This document shows positions 45,099 through 57,495 of a DNA stretch of 64,000 nt, one piece after another. The stretch covers positions 4,836,001-4,900,000 of the forward strand of contig NGZR01000005.1 in assembly GCA_002197995.1 (NCBI GenBank), in the 5' to 3' direction. The first letter of the stretch is position 1; each line of letters starts with the position of its first letter. The DNA is from Gaeumannomyces sp. JS-464 (Eukaryota > Ascomycota > Sordariomycetes > Magnaporthales > Magnaporthaceae). Position numbers and translations under genes: made by a program. Under the pieces are notes generated by a model that had not been told where the DNA came from, did not search any database, and saw only the letters and a list, made by a program, of their open reading frames with translations.

Positions 45099-47869
45099 CC
45101 TTCTTCTTTCTTGTCTGTTTTTCTTGGGCTTAAGCCAGGCCTGGATGCTCGAGACAGGGCGGCTCTTGTGTACAGTTGTATCGGAGTGCTCGGAGGAAGT
45201 CGAGAGAGGTCAGCCGTCTAAGCCACTTTTCGCTGTTTATGCTGGCGCTGCTGCTGCTCGTTCCACTTTTCACTCAGCCGATGGTGAAGCAAACCCCTTA
45301 ATGGCACTCGGCATGGCGGACGGCAGGACGCTAAGTGGCGAGGCTTGGCTGATGGATGAAGAAGAAGACGAGAAATACTCAAGATCAAGACAAGCCAGAA
45401 GTGCAAGACAGACAGGCAAAGGACAAGGGGCAGAGTCTGGAAGGGTAAGACCAGCTGGCTGATCTACCGCCCTCCACGTCACCACCGCCACGACTGCCGC
45501 TCTTTATATACTCGGCCATTAACGGGCCAAGCATCGGGTGGACTCGAGCCAGGTGGACTAGGCCGCCGGGGCCGTCGAGCAAAATTACCTCGGTAGCTGA
45601 AATCTATCTTGCCGCTGCCGCAATACAAGACGTTTTCGATTTATTGTAGCCAGCTGGACGTCTCGCCCAGTCGTCGGGATACCCGGCTGTGTCTCCCATG
45701 TTGACTCGTAGGCTGAGGAAGAGAGCCCTCCGGCTGTGTGTTAGTGTTATTGGCTTGTGTTGTCCAGTTGGTGGTAGATGTGCTCTTTTGGCTTACACAT
45801 TGTAATGTCCGAGCCAAGAAGGGCTTGGCACGCAAAGCCACGCATCCCTCCCTGGAAGTCGAAGGGAAGTTAGAGAGAAGAGGTTTGTGTCCGCGGGCCC
45901 GGCAAAACCCTGTAGATCCTCGACAGATAAGCTTGGCGAGATCTAGAACCTGGCAGCATTGAGAGACATCATCACCCACATGGGATTAATATTAACATAT
46001 GTGGACACGTCGGTCTCGGCAGAAGAACAGAAAAAAAAACCAATAAGAAGTGAGAAAGAACGACGGAAGAGGTAAAACAAGGTGGGGGACTACCTCGGGG
46101 GTGGTGCCATGATCCGCCATCGACATCCATGGGGGCAGGCTGAGCATGATGGCATGAGGTCAGCGCCTGTAGGGAAGTTCCTGAAACGCGGCGACGGCGT
46201 ACGTGTAGGTTAAATTGGGGGCGTACACGAAAACCGCCCGAAAATGTTGTTATATCTAGACAGGTTGCCTTAGTCAGTAGCCCAAACACAGTACGTACGG
46301 CCCATTAGGGCGCTGGCCTAATCTCGAAGCCCTGTGGCCGCGCCTTGGCTCTTGGATCACTTCGCGGCTGAGGTGGCGGGCACGACGTCAGCCCCGAGCC
46401 ATCCGCATAGGAGCCGGCCTGGAGGGATGCTACGGCGGGAGGAGCCGCCAACGACCTCGCGGGGCGGGGGCTGACTGCGAGGGAGGGGGACCAACTGGGC
46501 AATACTGTACCATGCCATACATACCTAGGTAGGTAGCTTAGAGCGAGAGAAGGCGAGAGCAGCCCCGCCTCGCCTGACCTGCCCGGCGGGATGCATGGAT
46601 CTCCGCGTCTCGGCTATCTCTCCCCACAAGTCGGGCCTTGCCGTTCGCTGCGAGAAATCATATAACCGGCGCTTAAGCTTGTTTGATGCAGCACTCAGGC
46701 ACCATGAGATGGAACCTACTCTATTTCGGACGGCAGACTCGCCTCGTCTGCGTCATGGACAAGAATCCCATTCATTTAAGCTTTCCTGACTTCAGCGGAC
46801 TCGCGAAGGCCGGCTGGCCGGTTCGGTGGACACGTGTAGGCTCTATTCTGAGGATCCCGGCGTAGGGGCTGGGCGTGTGGGTGACTAAAACATGGTGAAG
46901 CTTGACAAGATACCCGCGCAGCGCTGAGAGCCTTGGCAGTGTGGCGGAAACACCGGCTTGGACAAAACTCTACATATTTGGCACCGCCTCCAAGAACTAA
47001 CAGCCGGATGGGCATCAGATGTGAGTATGGAATGTGGCAGATTTGTGTCTGTTGGGTGCGTGTGGACGCGTCTGTTGCGCGGCAGTGTAAATGTGATGGA
47101 CAAGGGGTAAGATCGGGGGACAACGCTGTTGAGGATGGTGGTGTAGGTATGAGCCGGGTTGCTCGGGGGTAAGGCAAAAACAAAGATCGAAAAAGAGCAG
47201 GAATCCGCTGCTATTAAACAGGTAACGGCAGAGACTCGCGGCCAACCCCACACACGTTTCCTTTCCTGATCCTCGCAAAAGTTCAGTCGAACAGACGACT
47301 CTCACTTTCACGTCTTAATGCAGACTATGGTGGTACAGGCCCGTCGGTTATAAGAGTGGTGATGTTTACGGAGACTTTGTGGGTTGAAATGCAGGTCAGG
47401 GAGTTAAAGAGAGATAGGGGCAAAGAGTCTGCTGGCATGCTGTCGTCGACCAAGGCCAAGCCCTGGCTGAGCCCAGTTGCTGCATCAACGCAGAGTGAAG
47501 GCCAGCCACCCTCGTTGCCCGTCCTCCATGCTGCGGCTCCAGTCTTGTCTACGCCAAACGTGGCGACACTGTCGAGGAGCAAAAGAAGATAACAGGCGGC
47601 TTAACAACGTGGAAGCATGTCCTTCCGGTTGATTTGCGGCAAGTTCCGTAAGGCTGGATAGAGAAATAAGGATAGGCAAGTAAATGGCTCTTGCAGCAAT
47701 ATTTTGGCGCAGCAAACAGAACCCGTCGCTCGGCTCGTGACCGTCAACTTGTCACCCACCCGTCCTCGTGGGATGACGTATAGCATGGTACGCGGTCGGC
47801 CATCACATCCCCGGGTAGATCCCTGGGGTGACCAGCGATCGCATGCCCTTGACGGCCTCGGCCTTCGGA
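45099..47869. other. Long intergenic region
   Basis: About 2.8 kb with the transporter promoter on the left and the 3' region of the next leftward gene on the right. Several open frames of 60-140 codons exist on both strands, but none has splice structure, conserved motifs or biased composition that would support it. Confidence 0.5.
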
Positions 47870-49959
47870 TTAGACTTTGACAGGCCGCCCAACCATGCTA
47901 GGGCCGCCGGCGGCGGCACCGTTGGTGCTCGCCACTCTGGCGGCTCTCGCCCCGAGTCTCCTGCCCGTCGAAGTGTCCGGAGGTTTTGCTTCGCCAAGTC
48001 CGTCACTGGTCACTTCCTCACCCTCAAACCCTCCAATCACGTCATCGCCGCTCTTGTTGTCCTGGCTCTCGCCGTCGTCGTCCGGAATAGGCGCCGTATA
48101 CCGGTCCTCGTAGTCTTGATCGTGGCCTTGAGAATGCTCGTGCCCGTGAGCCCCGTCATGCCCGTGGCCTTGCTGGTCGTGTCCATGACCGCGATCCTGA
48201 CCGGCCCCAGAAGTTCTGGTAGGTGCCTTTGCCCCCTTTTTGCCCTTGCGGCCCCTCGCTTTGGCCTTCTCGAGGAGACGTCGGCGTTCCTCCTCTTCCT
48301 TTCGCTTCTTGCGGTCCTTGATCTCATACTGTCGGATAAGGGCCTCGGGCCTCTCGCCGAATATGTACTCATACTCGCAAAAGTGGCATATCCACATCTC
48401 CTCTTCCTTTGGCGGATGGTGCAGGTTTTGGACTTGGGTCGACCGCTTCCGCTCTGCGGCCGCCTTCGCGTACTCGTCCACTCTTGATCGGCGCCGTGTC
48501 TTCTTCTGAGTGGCGGCCTGTGGTGCTGCCCCTCCCGCCCTGGAACCGCCTGATGGGCCAGAGGGTCCTCCGTGCTCCGTCCCGCCAGGCCATGCAGGTT
48601 TCGTCGACTTGGACGTCACGTGGCCGCTGGCCGAGGCTGCGTGCGAGGCCATGCCTGGTGCCTTGGCTAAAGAGCCCGGCCAGCTGACGGTGCCTGGCAC
48701 TTGCGTGTCGCAAGTGAAGGTGAACTGGCCAGACACCGGGCTCGATTTTGGGTCCTGCTGCATCTGCAACAAGCTGACGTTTTCCTGACCTTGTTGCGAG
48801 GGTATTTTCTCGACTTTGGCAATGGCGTTAGAAATGATGCCCGGGCTCGACACTGCGGCTGAAACAAGGCACGTTACTTTGCTGCCGCCGAGAGGAATTT
48901 CCTCGCGTCGAGACAGAAAATCACGGTGCAGACAACGGCAAGCGGCCCCTGCGAGCAACAAAGGCGCCGCTCGTATACAAGGTTGAGGAGAAGCATGTGG
49001 ATGCATCGGGAAATGGACAGTACGAGAGAAATACAGATAATCATTGACAGTAATGGTAAAAAGGCTGTGCATGAACTTACCAGAAAGCGGCCAGCGAACC
49101 GGCCGGACCTTGCTGTTTCTGCTGCTCTCAGAAAGCGGGCTTCTCCCGCTTCTGTTGCGTCCGAACCTGCCCCTGCCAGGGCCAGATAGCCCCGGGCTGC
49201 CGGAACCCATACCGTGGAAGGAGCTGCAGTTGACGCCACAGGTTTCGCCATGGACGGCGCGGGACGGCGTCGAAGGTGACATCTGGCCGGAGCCGACACT
49301 CAGGTCGTTCAGCGAGTGCCCGCCGAGTGCCGTGTCCGGAACCTTGCGCTTCTTCTTATTGTTGGTGTTCTCAAAGGTATCGTAGCCGTCGACAGACGAG
49401 GCTGTCGACGGCGGGGCCTGGGCGTGGCCTTGCCTCGGCTGGTCTGCCTTTGGCGAGGCCCGGACGGAACGGCCGAGTATGCTCGGCGCTGACCGGGGCA
49501 CGAGACTCCTCCGCACTCTGGATGGATCTTCCTCCTCGTTTTCCGGGCCGCGGGCCAGCTCACCATTGGCCACCCCCTGGCGCGGTTGCTGCCCTTGTGG
49601 GCGTCCGAGTCGTCGTCCTTGGAGGAGTTGTATGGGTAGTAGAAAACAGTGGTTGGCGGGGTAGGCGGGTACTCGATGGATTCGGCGGCCTCGGGGGACA
49701 GGCGCTCACGCAACCGTCGCTTTGGAAGGGGGTGGATGGGCCGGTCAGGAAACATGGATGATATGGTGTCTGGTGACATGCTTTCGCTATATCGTGCTAG
49801 GCGCGCGGGCGACGGCGGAGTCAGCACGAGAAACGCGGCGTATGAAAGCAGGGCGACTAGGGCCAGGGTGCAGAGGACGACTTCGCCGCTCCGGTCTGGC
49901 GCGAGTCCCTTCGGCGCTCTGCTGCAAGCCAGGTTCTCGGTCCACAGTGAGCCCGACAT
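47870..49959 (-). CDS. Single-pass membrane protein with CxxC motif and His/Gly/Asp-rich tail, unknown function
   Basis: I do not recognise a named family. The ATG at 49959 gives a short N-terminus and one membrane segment at about residues 26-47 (VVLCTLALVALLSYAAFLVLT). A Ser/Pro-rich disordered region follows. The best conserved-looking part is MWICHFCEYEYIFGERPEALIRQYEIKDRKKRKEEEE, a CxxC pair followed by a highly charged helix. Then come a Lys/Gly-rich stretch and a tail of repeated HGHDQQGHGHDGAHGHEH type. A 222-bp intron (49080-48859, GTAAGT to TTTCAG) is stop-free and a multiple of three, so retention would keep the frame. A one-base shift in a G-run near 49578 joins the N-terminal part. 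About 620 aa when spliced. A metal-binding or membrane-tether role is possible but unproven. Confidence 0.7.
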
Positions 49960-50882
49960 CCTCCATGGCTCAATCTGGAGGCGATCGGGTGCTCGAAACG
50001 CCCTGTTTTTATCGTGGACGCCAGGCGGCGGCGGCGGCGGCGAGCGGGAAGGCACGAGACGAAGGGCTGGCAGGTAAGCGGGCTCTCAGCCAAGGGAGGG
50101 CGAAAGGAGAAGACCGGGTGGAGGTGGGGGCAAGGCACAAGACGCTCGCGGAAGCAAGCAGGTCTGGGAGAAGAGGAAGTGCTGTCGGAGAAGGGACGGT
50201 TGCGGCATACCCATCGTACATCCCGATTCCTCAGGCTTCCCAAGAAAGACAGCAAGGCCGACAGGACCAGACACTGAGCAACAGCAGCCGGCGGACAGGA
50301 GGGGCGGATCCCAGAGGGTCGGTCGTGCAAAGTTATCGACAGAAGATGCGGTGCCACTATGAGGACTCGAGGCAAAATCGAACGCAAAGCAGTGGCTCGC
50401 GATATCCGGACGGTTGGCAGGTATGCTTTAGAAGTCGGCAGGACGGCGAGGACGAGGAAAGAGCAGCAGCCGGGGTTCGGCGTGCGACCGATAGGGGTGG
50501 CTGCAGAGGGCTCAGGGCGCCCCGTGTGCTGGAGCCACCTCGCCAACCCGTGTTCTGGCTGGGAAAGAGAAAACCACAGCGTTAGCCACCAATTTCGAAG
50601 CCCGACTCGGAGACGTCCTTGATTTGCTTGGGAGGGCGGCCGGCTGGGGACTTGGCGGCAGGCGGAGGAAGCCAGCGGGGGCAGCAGGAGATTCCGAGCT
50701 TTCTCATGTGAATGGCATATGAACTATTCCGTTGCTTTCCCTGCTCTTGCTGCTGTTTTCTGTTCCCGCTCCCCAGCCGCTTTTGCTCATACCCACGTGG
50801 GGTTTGCGGGTTCCAGTCAGGTCCCAGTCCAGATCCACGCCACCACAAGCCGAGTCGAAGATATGCTTGCTGGCTCGCTTGC

Positions 50883-50914
50883 GGTAGGTAGGTAGGTAGG
50901 TAGGTAGGTAGGTA
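50883..50914. repeat. (GGTA)8 microsatellite
   Basis: Eight perfect GGTA units in non-coding sequence. Confidence 0.9.
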
Positions 50915-52134
50915 GAGGCAGAAAAACAGCTTTGTCCAAGCTCGTCGCTGCTGCTGCTTCCTCCCAGGGCGCCCTGCGCCTGTAGCAGCCTCAGAGTTTC
51001 GCAGGGCCAGAACCTACAGTTGCTTCAGAATGGCTCGGCAGGACCGCGAGCGGGGAACCGCAGCTGCTTCTCGCCGTCGTCTGGCGGAGCAAGTCGGGCA
51101 GCAAGAAACGCGGCAGCAATGGCAGTACAGACAGATGTCGAAATCGAAACGGTATGGATAATGGCGGGCGCAGAGGCAGAGGGGGCAAGGAAGGAAAGGT
51201 GAAGGAAGGGTGGGTGTGAGGTGTTTGATTGACTGCTTGCCAATGACTGTGCAGGTGTGCGGCTTAGGCGGAGGTGATTGAACATGCACCTACCACTACC
51301 ACTCAACGAGCCAGGCCTGTGGCCCGAGACTGTGTCCGCTGAGCGGCCCACGGCCCAGGCTCTGCCACGGCCACATTGAGACCAAGCACAGACGCTGGGC
51401 TTCTGCTGGTGCCGACAGTGATGATGGAACGCGATCGGCCAGCTCCAAATTACATAATCTCTGGGTTGCACGCTTCCACCAGACAGCTAGACGCTCTCGT
51501 CTCGTCCAGCAATTCCTTGCGCTCCAGCCAGGCCAGGCGCGCTCTCAACGAGCCTGCGTGCTTGCGTGCCCGCGTGCCTGCGTGCCTGCGTAACTCGTGT
51601 TATTTCGTTGGCTGTGCTGCAGACAGGGCTGCTGCCCGCGGATGGATGCGGACCTGGCTGGAAATCAATGTGCCCCTCCGTGCCAGCCCCCGGTCCCACC
51701 GCCCACTGCACGAAAGGGCCGCGGCATGTCGTAAATATCCATGCACATATCATCACTACCTACTGTGCTCGCATGCTGGCCAAGCGCCTCTGTCCTGCAC
51801 AGTGCCCGCCTCGATGCGGTGCGAGAGCACTTGAACGCAAGCAAGCGTGCGCCCCTTGGTCGAGGTGATCTAGCTATCGCCAATTCCAGGTTTGCTTGCT
51901 CCATCCGACGAACCGCACCTCCATCTCGCGGACATTCCATGCGAGGGAGCCTCGGCGCCGCCTGCCCGGCCTTGGTTCAAGACCGGGAGACGTGCCGCCC
52001 TGTGGCCAGCCGGGCCAGAAAATGGGGGTTTTTTTTTGAGGAGCTCAACTTTGTGCTTTTTTCAGACTCCCGCCGTTCCCCTCCAGGCCGACCTCCATGT
52101 CCACTCGGACCGGACCTGTCGGTTGCTCCGCTCG

Positions 52135-52160
52135 CCCCCCCCCCCCCCCCCCCCCCCCCC
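52135..52160. repeat. Poly(C) tract, 26 nt
   Basis: An uninterrupted run of 26 C, similar in length to the tract at 42313-42337. The count is probably approximate. Confidence 0.85.
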
Positions 52161-53248
52161 ATATCGAGGCGAGGTCACAAAGCAAAACCACATGCAGCAT
52201 CCAATTATGGCTGAAGCGCCCTTCAACACCATGGAAGCCGAGCTCCAGCTAGCCCGCACAACACCACCAGCACCCGATGCATACGTCGAACCCAGCTCGC
52301 TCGTGGGTGCACTGCATTCTCCCGTCCCTGCTCTCCAGCACCGTTTACTGCCGCCCTTTGGCAGCTGTGAATTGCGTCCATCTTCGCCGGCCGGGTCGGC
52401 CACTGGGGAGCGGAATTGCCCAAAAGCGGACGACTGATAAGATGGGCGATGGCGCGCCCGCTTTCTGTGCCGCGGCCACTCAATCCCCGCTTTCCGATGC
52501 AATTCCCCAAGCAAGTGCAGGCGACCTCAAATTGCCCTGGATTCGCATACTGTGCAATGTACTGGGTACATGGGCCAACCACACGCTGCGCTTTCAGTCA
52601 GTCGCGACACGTGGGCCCACTTTCGGCCAGCTCCAGTGGCTGCCCTGAGGGCCGCTGACAGCTAAATTTCCAAACCAAAAGAAAGGGAAAGAAAATACCC
52701 CTGCCCCGAATTGGCTGGCGGCCTTCGTGCTGGGCCAGCAGGAAATCCAGAAGGCCCCGCATGGACAAGGAAAACCGGCGGCGCCATCTGCAGACTGACC
52801 GGCTCCCGCGCGCACGCTGTTTTCCCCCAAGCGAAAGGCATGGGCTGCTCCTCTCCCCAACCCGTCGACTCCTCAACCCTCGTCGGCCCGCCTCACCACC
52901 CAGCTCTGCTCCTCCTGCCGCGCACCGCAGAGGGCGGTTTATTGCCAATCGCAGCATCCATTTTTTGTTTCCGTGCCAGTCATGGTTTCTAGTCGTCGCG
53001 CGCCCCAGATCCTCGCCAGTGCCAGTCATCCGTCCCCAGCGTCGCATTAGAAACCAACCTTCCCGCCCCGTTGCCGAGCTGCTCCCTCGGCCTCACCACA
53101 TTCCCAATTCCCCTCTCCGGGCCCTGCCGCGGTCGTCTTGGGCCTCCGAGCCTCGTCTCCCCGGCACCACGGGAGTCCACCCGCGCCCTTTTCCTTTGGT
53201 CTGGAGCCTCGCTCTGCTCCAACCAGGCGGCGGCTCGGGCTACAAGCA

Positions 53249-55481
53249 ATGGGAGAATCCGACACGAGAAGATCGTCTCGAGCGCGAACAGCCCAATCTC
53301 AGCCACAAGCGCCATCCAGCTCGTCGAGCACCTCGGGACGCGCTGAACGGACCTCCAGATCCTCGACCAACAAAACTTCGTCTCCCCAGCTGACCACGCC
53401 TGCCCCCTCCACCACCGCCTCGGAGCCGCCCGACGACACGAGCGTGAACGGCACCGAGACCGCCGTGCGCACCTTGCGGAGCCGCGCCAGAGACGGCAAT
53501 AACAGCGACCGAGATAGGGCCGCCGCTGCCAGCGCCGACAGCGCCGACATGGCCTCGAGCGAAAACGAGATGCAGGATGACGACGAGTCCGTCCGCTGCA
53601 TCTGTGGTTTCGACGAATACCCCGGGCCTCCAGTGCTCAAAGACGACCCAAAGAACCCCTCCAAGGACACCGCCGAAATCGATCCGTTCTTGGCTGCGGA
53701 CGTCCCCGACGAGGTCGCCGGCTTCTTTCTGCAGTGCGATGTTTGCAAAGTCTGGCAACACGGCGGCTGCGTTGGCATCTTGAATGCCGCATCCAGCCCC
53801 GAAGAATACTTTTGTGAGGAGTGCCGAAAGGACCTACACAAGATCTCAACAGCCAGCAATGGGTACGTGGCTTCCCAAATAATTTGCTCTGCCTTCCCAT
53901 CGTCTCTTCCACAGATTGTCCCCAGTGGCCGCTGCGACCCAGCACGGTCGCAATGACGCGCCTGGTCTCTGGCACAAACAATACCCCCACAATCATAGAT
54001 TTGGATATTCTGCTCCTTACGCCGATACCATTGAAGGCAATCGCGAATGTCTGCTAACACCTCTCTAAAGCCAACGATACTCCCACTACCTCCCGGTCAG
54101 CCGCCAGTCCCGGTCGACCTCTAGGCAGACGGCCCCTCGGGAAAAGGAAGGCGCCAAATCTCCCAAACCGAGGGAGGCAAGAAACAGCAAATCAGCACCC
54201 GCGTTGGTGAGCTCGAAACGGCGGTCGACCTTGAATAGTCGGGGCGTCTATGACGAGGAGGAAGAGCTGCGACGAGCTATCGAGGCTAGCAAAGAAGATG
54301 CGCCTCCAGATGAGCAAGAGGCGGCGGGGGCCAGGAGACCCAAGAGAGGCCGCAGCAATAGCGAAGAGTGAGTGCCATGTCTTGTTGTCCACGCCGTCTC
54401 GGCCGTGTTAGCCAACCATGACCAAATTAGGAAACCCGAGGCCACCAAGCGTCAGCGGACGAGTTCGAGATCACACTCGCCTCCAGATGAATCGGCCATA
54501 CAAGACGACTCGGACGATGCACCGGTGCGGAACGGATCAACGAAGAACAAAACCCGCATCGCAGTCGTGCGCAATCAGCGAGAGAAGACGGAAAAAGAAG
54601 AGCGCGAGAAACAGAAGGTCGAGGCCGCAAACAAGCGCAAGAGCCGCGCCGAGCGCCGACGAGCCGAAGGTACGGACCTCGCAGACTTTTTGGAACCCAC
54701 TTGCGCCCAGCCAGTGATTTCGAAGCTGACAGAGACTGTCTGCGCAGACTCTGATCCATCAGAAGAAACACCACTTGCAACACGGCTGGTGATGCGGTCC
54801 GAAATACCACCACCCCCTCCTCCTCGGAACGTCTCGCCACCGCAGCCGACGCCAGATAAACCCGAGAAGAACGCGGGATCCAAGTCGAAAAAACAAGGTT
54901 CTCGGAAGAAGGGACGGAACCAATACACTAAAGATAGAGACCGATCGCCGGGGAGATCGCAATCGCGCGATGTTCCCGACCACAGTGCGGGCAGCGCCAA
55001 CTCGAGGCCACGGAATGCTCGAAGCCATGCGAAACAGGACAAAGATAAGGAAATGTCGTGGATTGACATGGAACGACGCATTGCCTACTGGACCGATTTT
55101 GCACAGAGGGTTGAGCAGGACATTGGCATCGATCGCGACCCCGCACCGCAGGACAAGAGCAGCGAGAACAAGGAGACAGAGAAGGAAAGCGACAAGAGCA
55201 AGGAGGCGGACAAGGAGAAGGATGCGTCCGTCAACGGCGACGGCGCGTCTACTCTGCTCGCTCCTGGCGCAGCCCCTGTGAATGGAGGTTCTCCCCTGAA
55301 GAATGTCGTTGTCGGCCCCGGAGCGGGTAGCAACGCGCCAAAAATCGCCATCACAAACGGCGAGGCGCCAGAGGAGAAGAAAAAGAAGGAGGGCGAGATG
55401 AACATCCACGAAAGGCTCGACTTCATCAAAAACAGGATCAAGTCGTGGCACACCACATACGGCGTCGAGACAAGGTCATAA
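53249..55481 (+). CDS. cti6: PHD-finger protein Cti6, Rpd3L histone deacetylase subunit
   Basis: Nuclear adaptor of the Rpd3L/Sin3 histone deacetylase complex that binds methylated H3K4. Exons 53249-53862, 54071-54367 and 54431-55481, with a further likely intron at 54670-54747 (GTACGG, a GCTGAC branch site and GCGCAG), give 627 aa; retaining that 78-bp intron keeps the frame (653 aa). The PHD finger at about 116-192 has CICGFDEYPGPP, CDVCKVWQHGGC and YFCEECRKDLH. The family-typical helix EEEELRRAIEASKED follows, then a Lys/Arg/Glu-rich region. The conserved C-terminal block is EMSWIDMERRIAYWTDFAQR, and the protein ends in NIHERLDFIKNRIKSWHTTYG. No frameshift. The first 100 residues are Ser/Thr-rich and disordered. 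Confidence 0.92.
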
Positions 55482-56091
55482 CATAGGGGGTACTAAAGCG
55501 GCCGGGCTCTCGGTTGGGTATGTGAACAGCTCGGCGTTCTTTCTTCTGGCGTGGGGTTTGGGTCCGTGGCTGGGGCGGTCACTTTTCAGCAAGGCGCAAA
55601 AACTCTCTTGTTCATGAGGGATGTGGGCACTACATTTTGTTTCTCTTCCAGGGTTCGATATAGGGGCATGTGGCGTTCTGTTCTTGTTTTCTCTCCTCCT
55701 TTCCAACTTACATACCTCGACACCGACATCTCGGGCTTTCGGAAAGCGCCGAGAATGGTTTGGTTCTGCCTCAGATTAAGACATGTCCATTTGTCCTGTA
55801 TGATATTAGTTATACCGCTCTATACCTGTTTCTTATTGCTACTTTTGGCCGCGGCGTGCTCGTTGTACGGTGTTTAGGTCTTCTATACGTCATTGCAACA
55901 GACTTTTGGGAAGTCGCACCTACAAAGCCATGCTTTCATTCGCTCTCCTCTAAACTGGTGTGGAGGGCTGGTTGTTTGTGATATGTCGTATGAAGCGGAT
56001 GTATATGTGATATCATATACCTAAAAGGCCATCACCCAGCTAAGTTCTATCATCTAATTTACAGATTTTTACATGGAAATTAAAGGGAGTC
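55482..56091. other. Convergent intergenic region between cti6 and mtg1
   Basis: T-rich 3' UTR-like sequence of both genes. Nothing else seen. Confidence 0.5.
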
Positions 56092-57495
56092 CTAGCCTTC
56101 CCTGCTCCTGGCAGCCTCGACCCTCCTTTCCTTCCTGCGTTCCTTTTCGAGCTTCCGGGCCTGGTTCAGGCTCGTCGGCGGGTTCAGGCTGGCGTTCCTA
56201 GCGAGATCGATGGACTGGGCGGTGACGTCGTCGAGCAGGAAGCGGCCGAGCAGGCCCCGGCGCCACAGCTGGACGACCCACTCGGCGGCGGCGATGCGGT
56301 TGGGCACGCCGCCGGCGGCCAGCTTGCCGGAGCGGCGGGCGACGTGATCGAGGAACTCGTGCACGTCGTTGGTCGGCTCCGGGGCAGAGGCGCTCGTACA
56401 GGGCGTGGCCGCGGGGCTCGGCGCGGCGGCGGGCGGGCAGGTTCATGTGGAACAGCAGGTAGTCGGCCAGGGTGACCCAGTCGACGAGCCCGTCGCGCAC
56501 GCAGCCGACCAGGGCGAGCTTGAGCATGGCCTCGGCGTCGCCGACGTAGGGGACGAAGACCCCCGGGGTGTCCATGACGAAGACGCCCTGGCCGGGGACG
56601 TCGTCGGCGCCGGTGCCGGGCGCCAGCACGCGCACGGGAGTGCCCAGGCTGCGCGTCACGCCGGGCTCGGCGCCGGTGCGGGCGACCTTGCGGCGGAGGG
56701 CGCCGTCGCCTGGGCGGCCGGCGCCGCCGATGCCGCTGCTGCGCAGGCGGTTGAGGAGGGTCGACTTGCCCGAGTTGGGCATGCCGACGACCATGGCGCG
56801 CATGCCGAGCAGGCTGTCCTGGCGGCGGGCGGCGGCGCCGATGGCGGCAAGGAGGGCGCGAGTGCTGGAGCCGTCGGCCTCGCCGGCGAAAAGGCAGGCG
56901 GGCGGGCGGTCCTGGTCCGCCGCCGCCGCCGATGACGACAGCAGGCCGCCGGGGCCACTGTCCCTCGCGTGGAACTTTTTCAGGCGGTCGACGACGACGG
57001 TGCGGTCGGCGGGCCACGAGGTCAGGTCGCGCTTGGTGTAGACGACGATGCGGGGCCGCGAGCGGGCCTCGAGCTCGGTCTCGAGGGTGGGGTTCCACGA
57101 GGTCAAGGGCACGCGCATGTCACGGCACTCGATGATGAGGCGATGTTGCCCAGCTTCTCGCGCATGCGCTGCACGGCCGCGTGGTGGTGGCCCAGGAAGT
57201 AGGAGCGTGTGATTGACTGCGACGCCTCGAAGGTGAGCCGGGGGTTGAAGCCGTTGTGCGGCCGGGGGCGGTGCCGGCTTGTGGTGCCGGGGCGAGGCCG
57301 GGCGGCGACGGCGGCGGGTGGTGTTGGTGGCGGGGTCTGGGACAGGTCCGGGTCCTCGGCATGCTCTCCTGCTTGGAGCAGGCTGGCGCCCGTCGTCGCG
57401 AAGTCGTGTACCCTCCTGCAGGATGCTGCCACTGATGCCGCCAGTAGCCTGCCGTGTCGGCCAGAAGCCGCAGTCCTCCTTGCCAGGGGGCGCAT
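56092..57495 (-). CDS. mtg1: Mitochondrial GTPase Mtg1 (YlqF/RbgA family)
   Basis: Circularly permuted GTPase needed for large mitoribosomal subunit assembly, in the matrix at the inner membrane. The ATG at 57495 opens an Arg/Ala-rich presequence typical of mitochondrial import. The conserved start of the domain is SYFLGHHHAAVQRMREKLGNI, then IIECRDMRVPLTSWNP. The permuted motif order is seen: G4 as VYTKRDL, then G1 as GMPNSGKSTLLNRL, then G3 as DTPGVF. The C-terminal domain has LLGRFLLDDV and ends in a Lys/Arg-rich tail. About 467 aa, with no intron. Two one-base shifts, near 57143 and 56383, lie in short G/C runs. Confidence 0.92.

Larger units (their letters stand above)
49960..53248. other. 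Long intergenic region with simple repeats
   Basis: About 3.3 kb between two divergent genes (membrane protein leftwards, cti6 rightwards), so it holds both promoters. It contains (GGTA)8 at 50883-50914 and a C-run of 26 at 52135-52160. Open frames here are low in complexity and unsupported. Confidence 0.5.

Noticed and set aside
46776..47311. Several overlapping minus-strand frames
   Set aside because: Short and overlapping in different frames, with no conserved features or splice sites.
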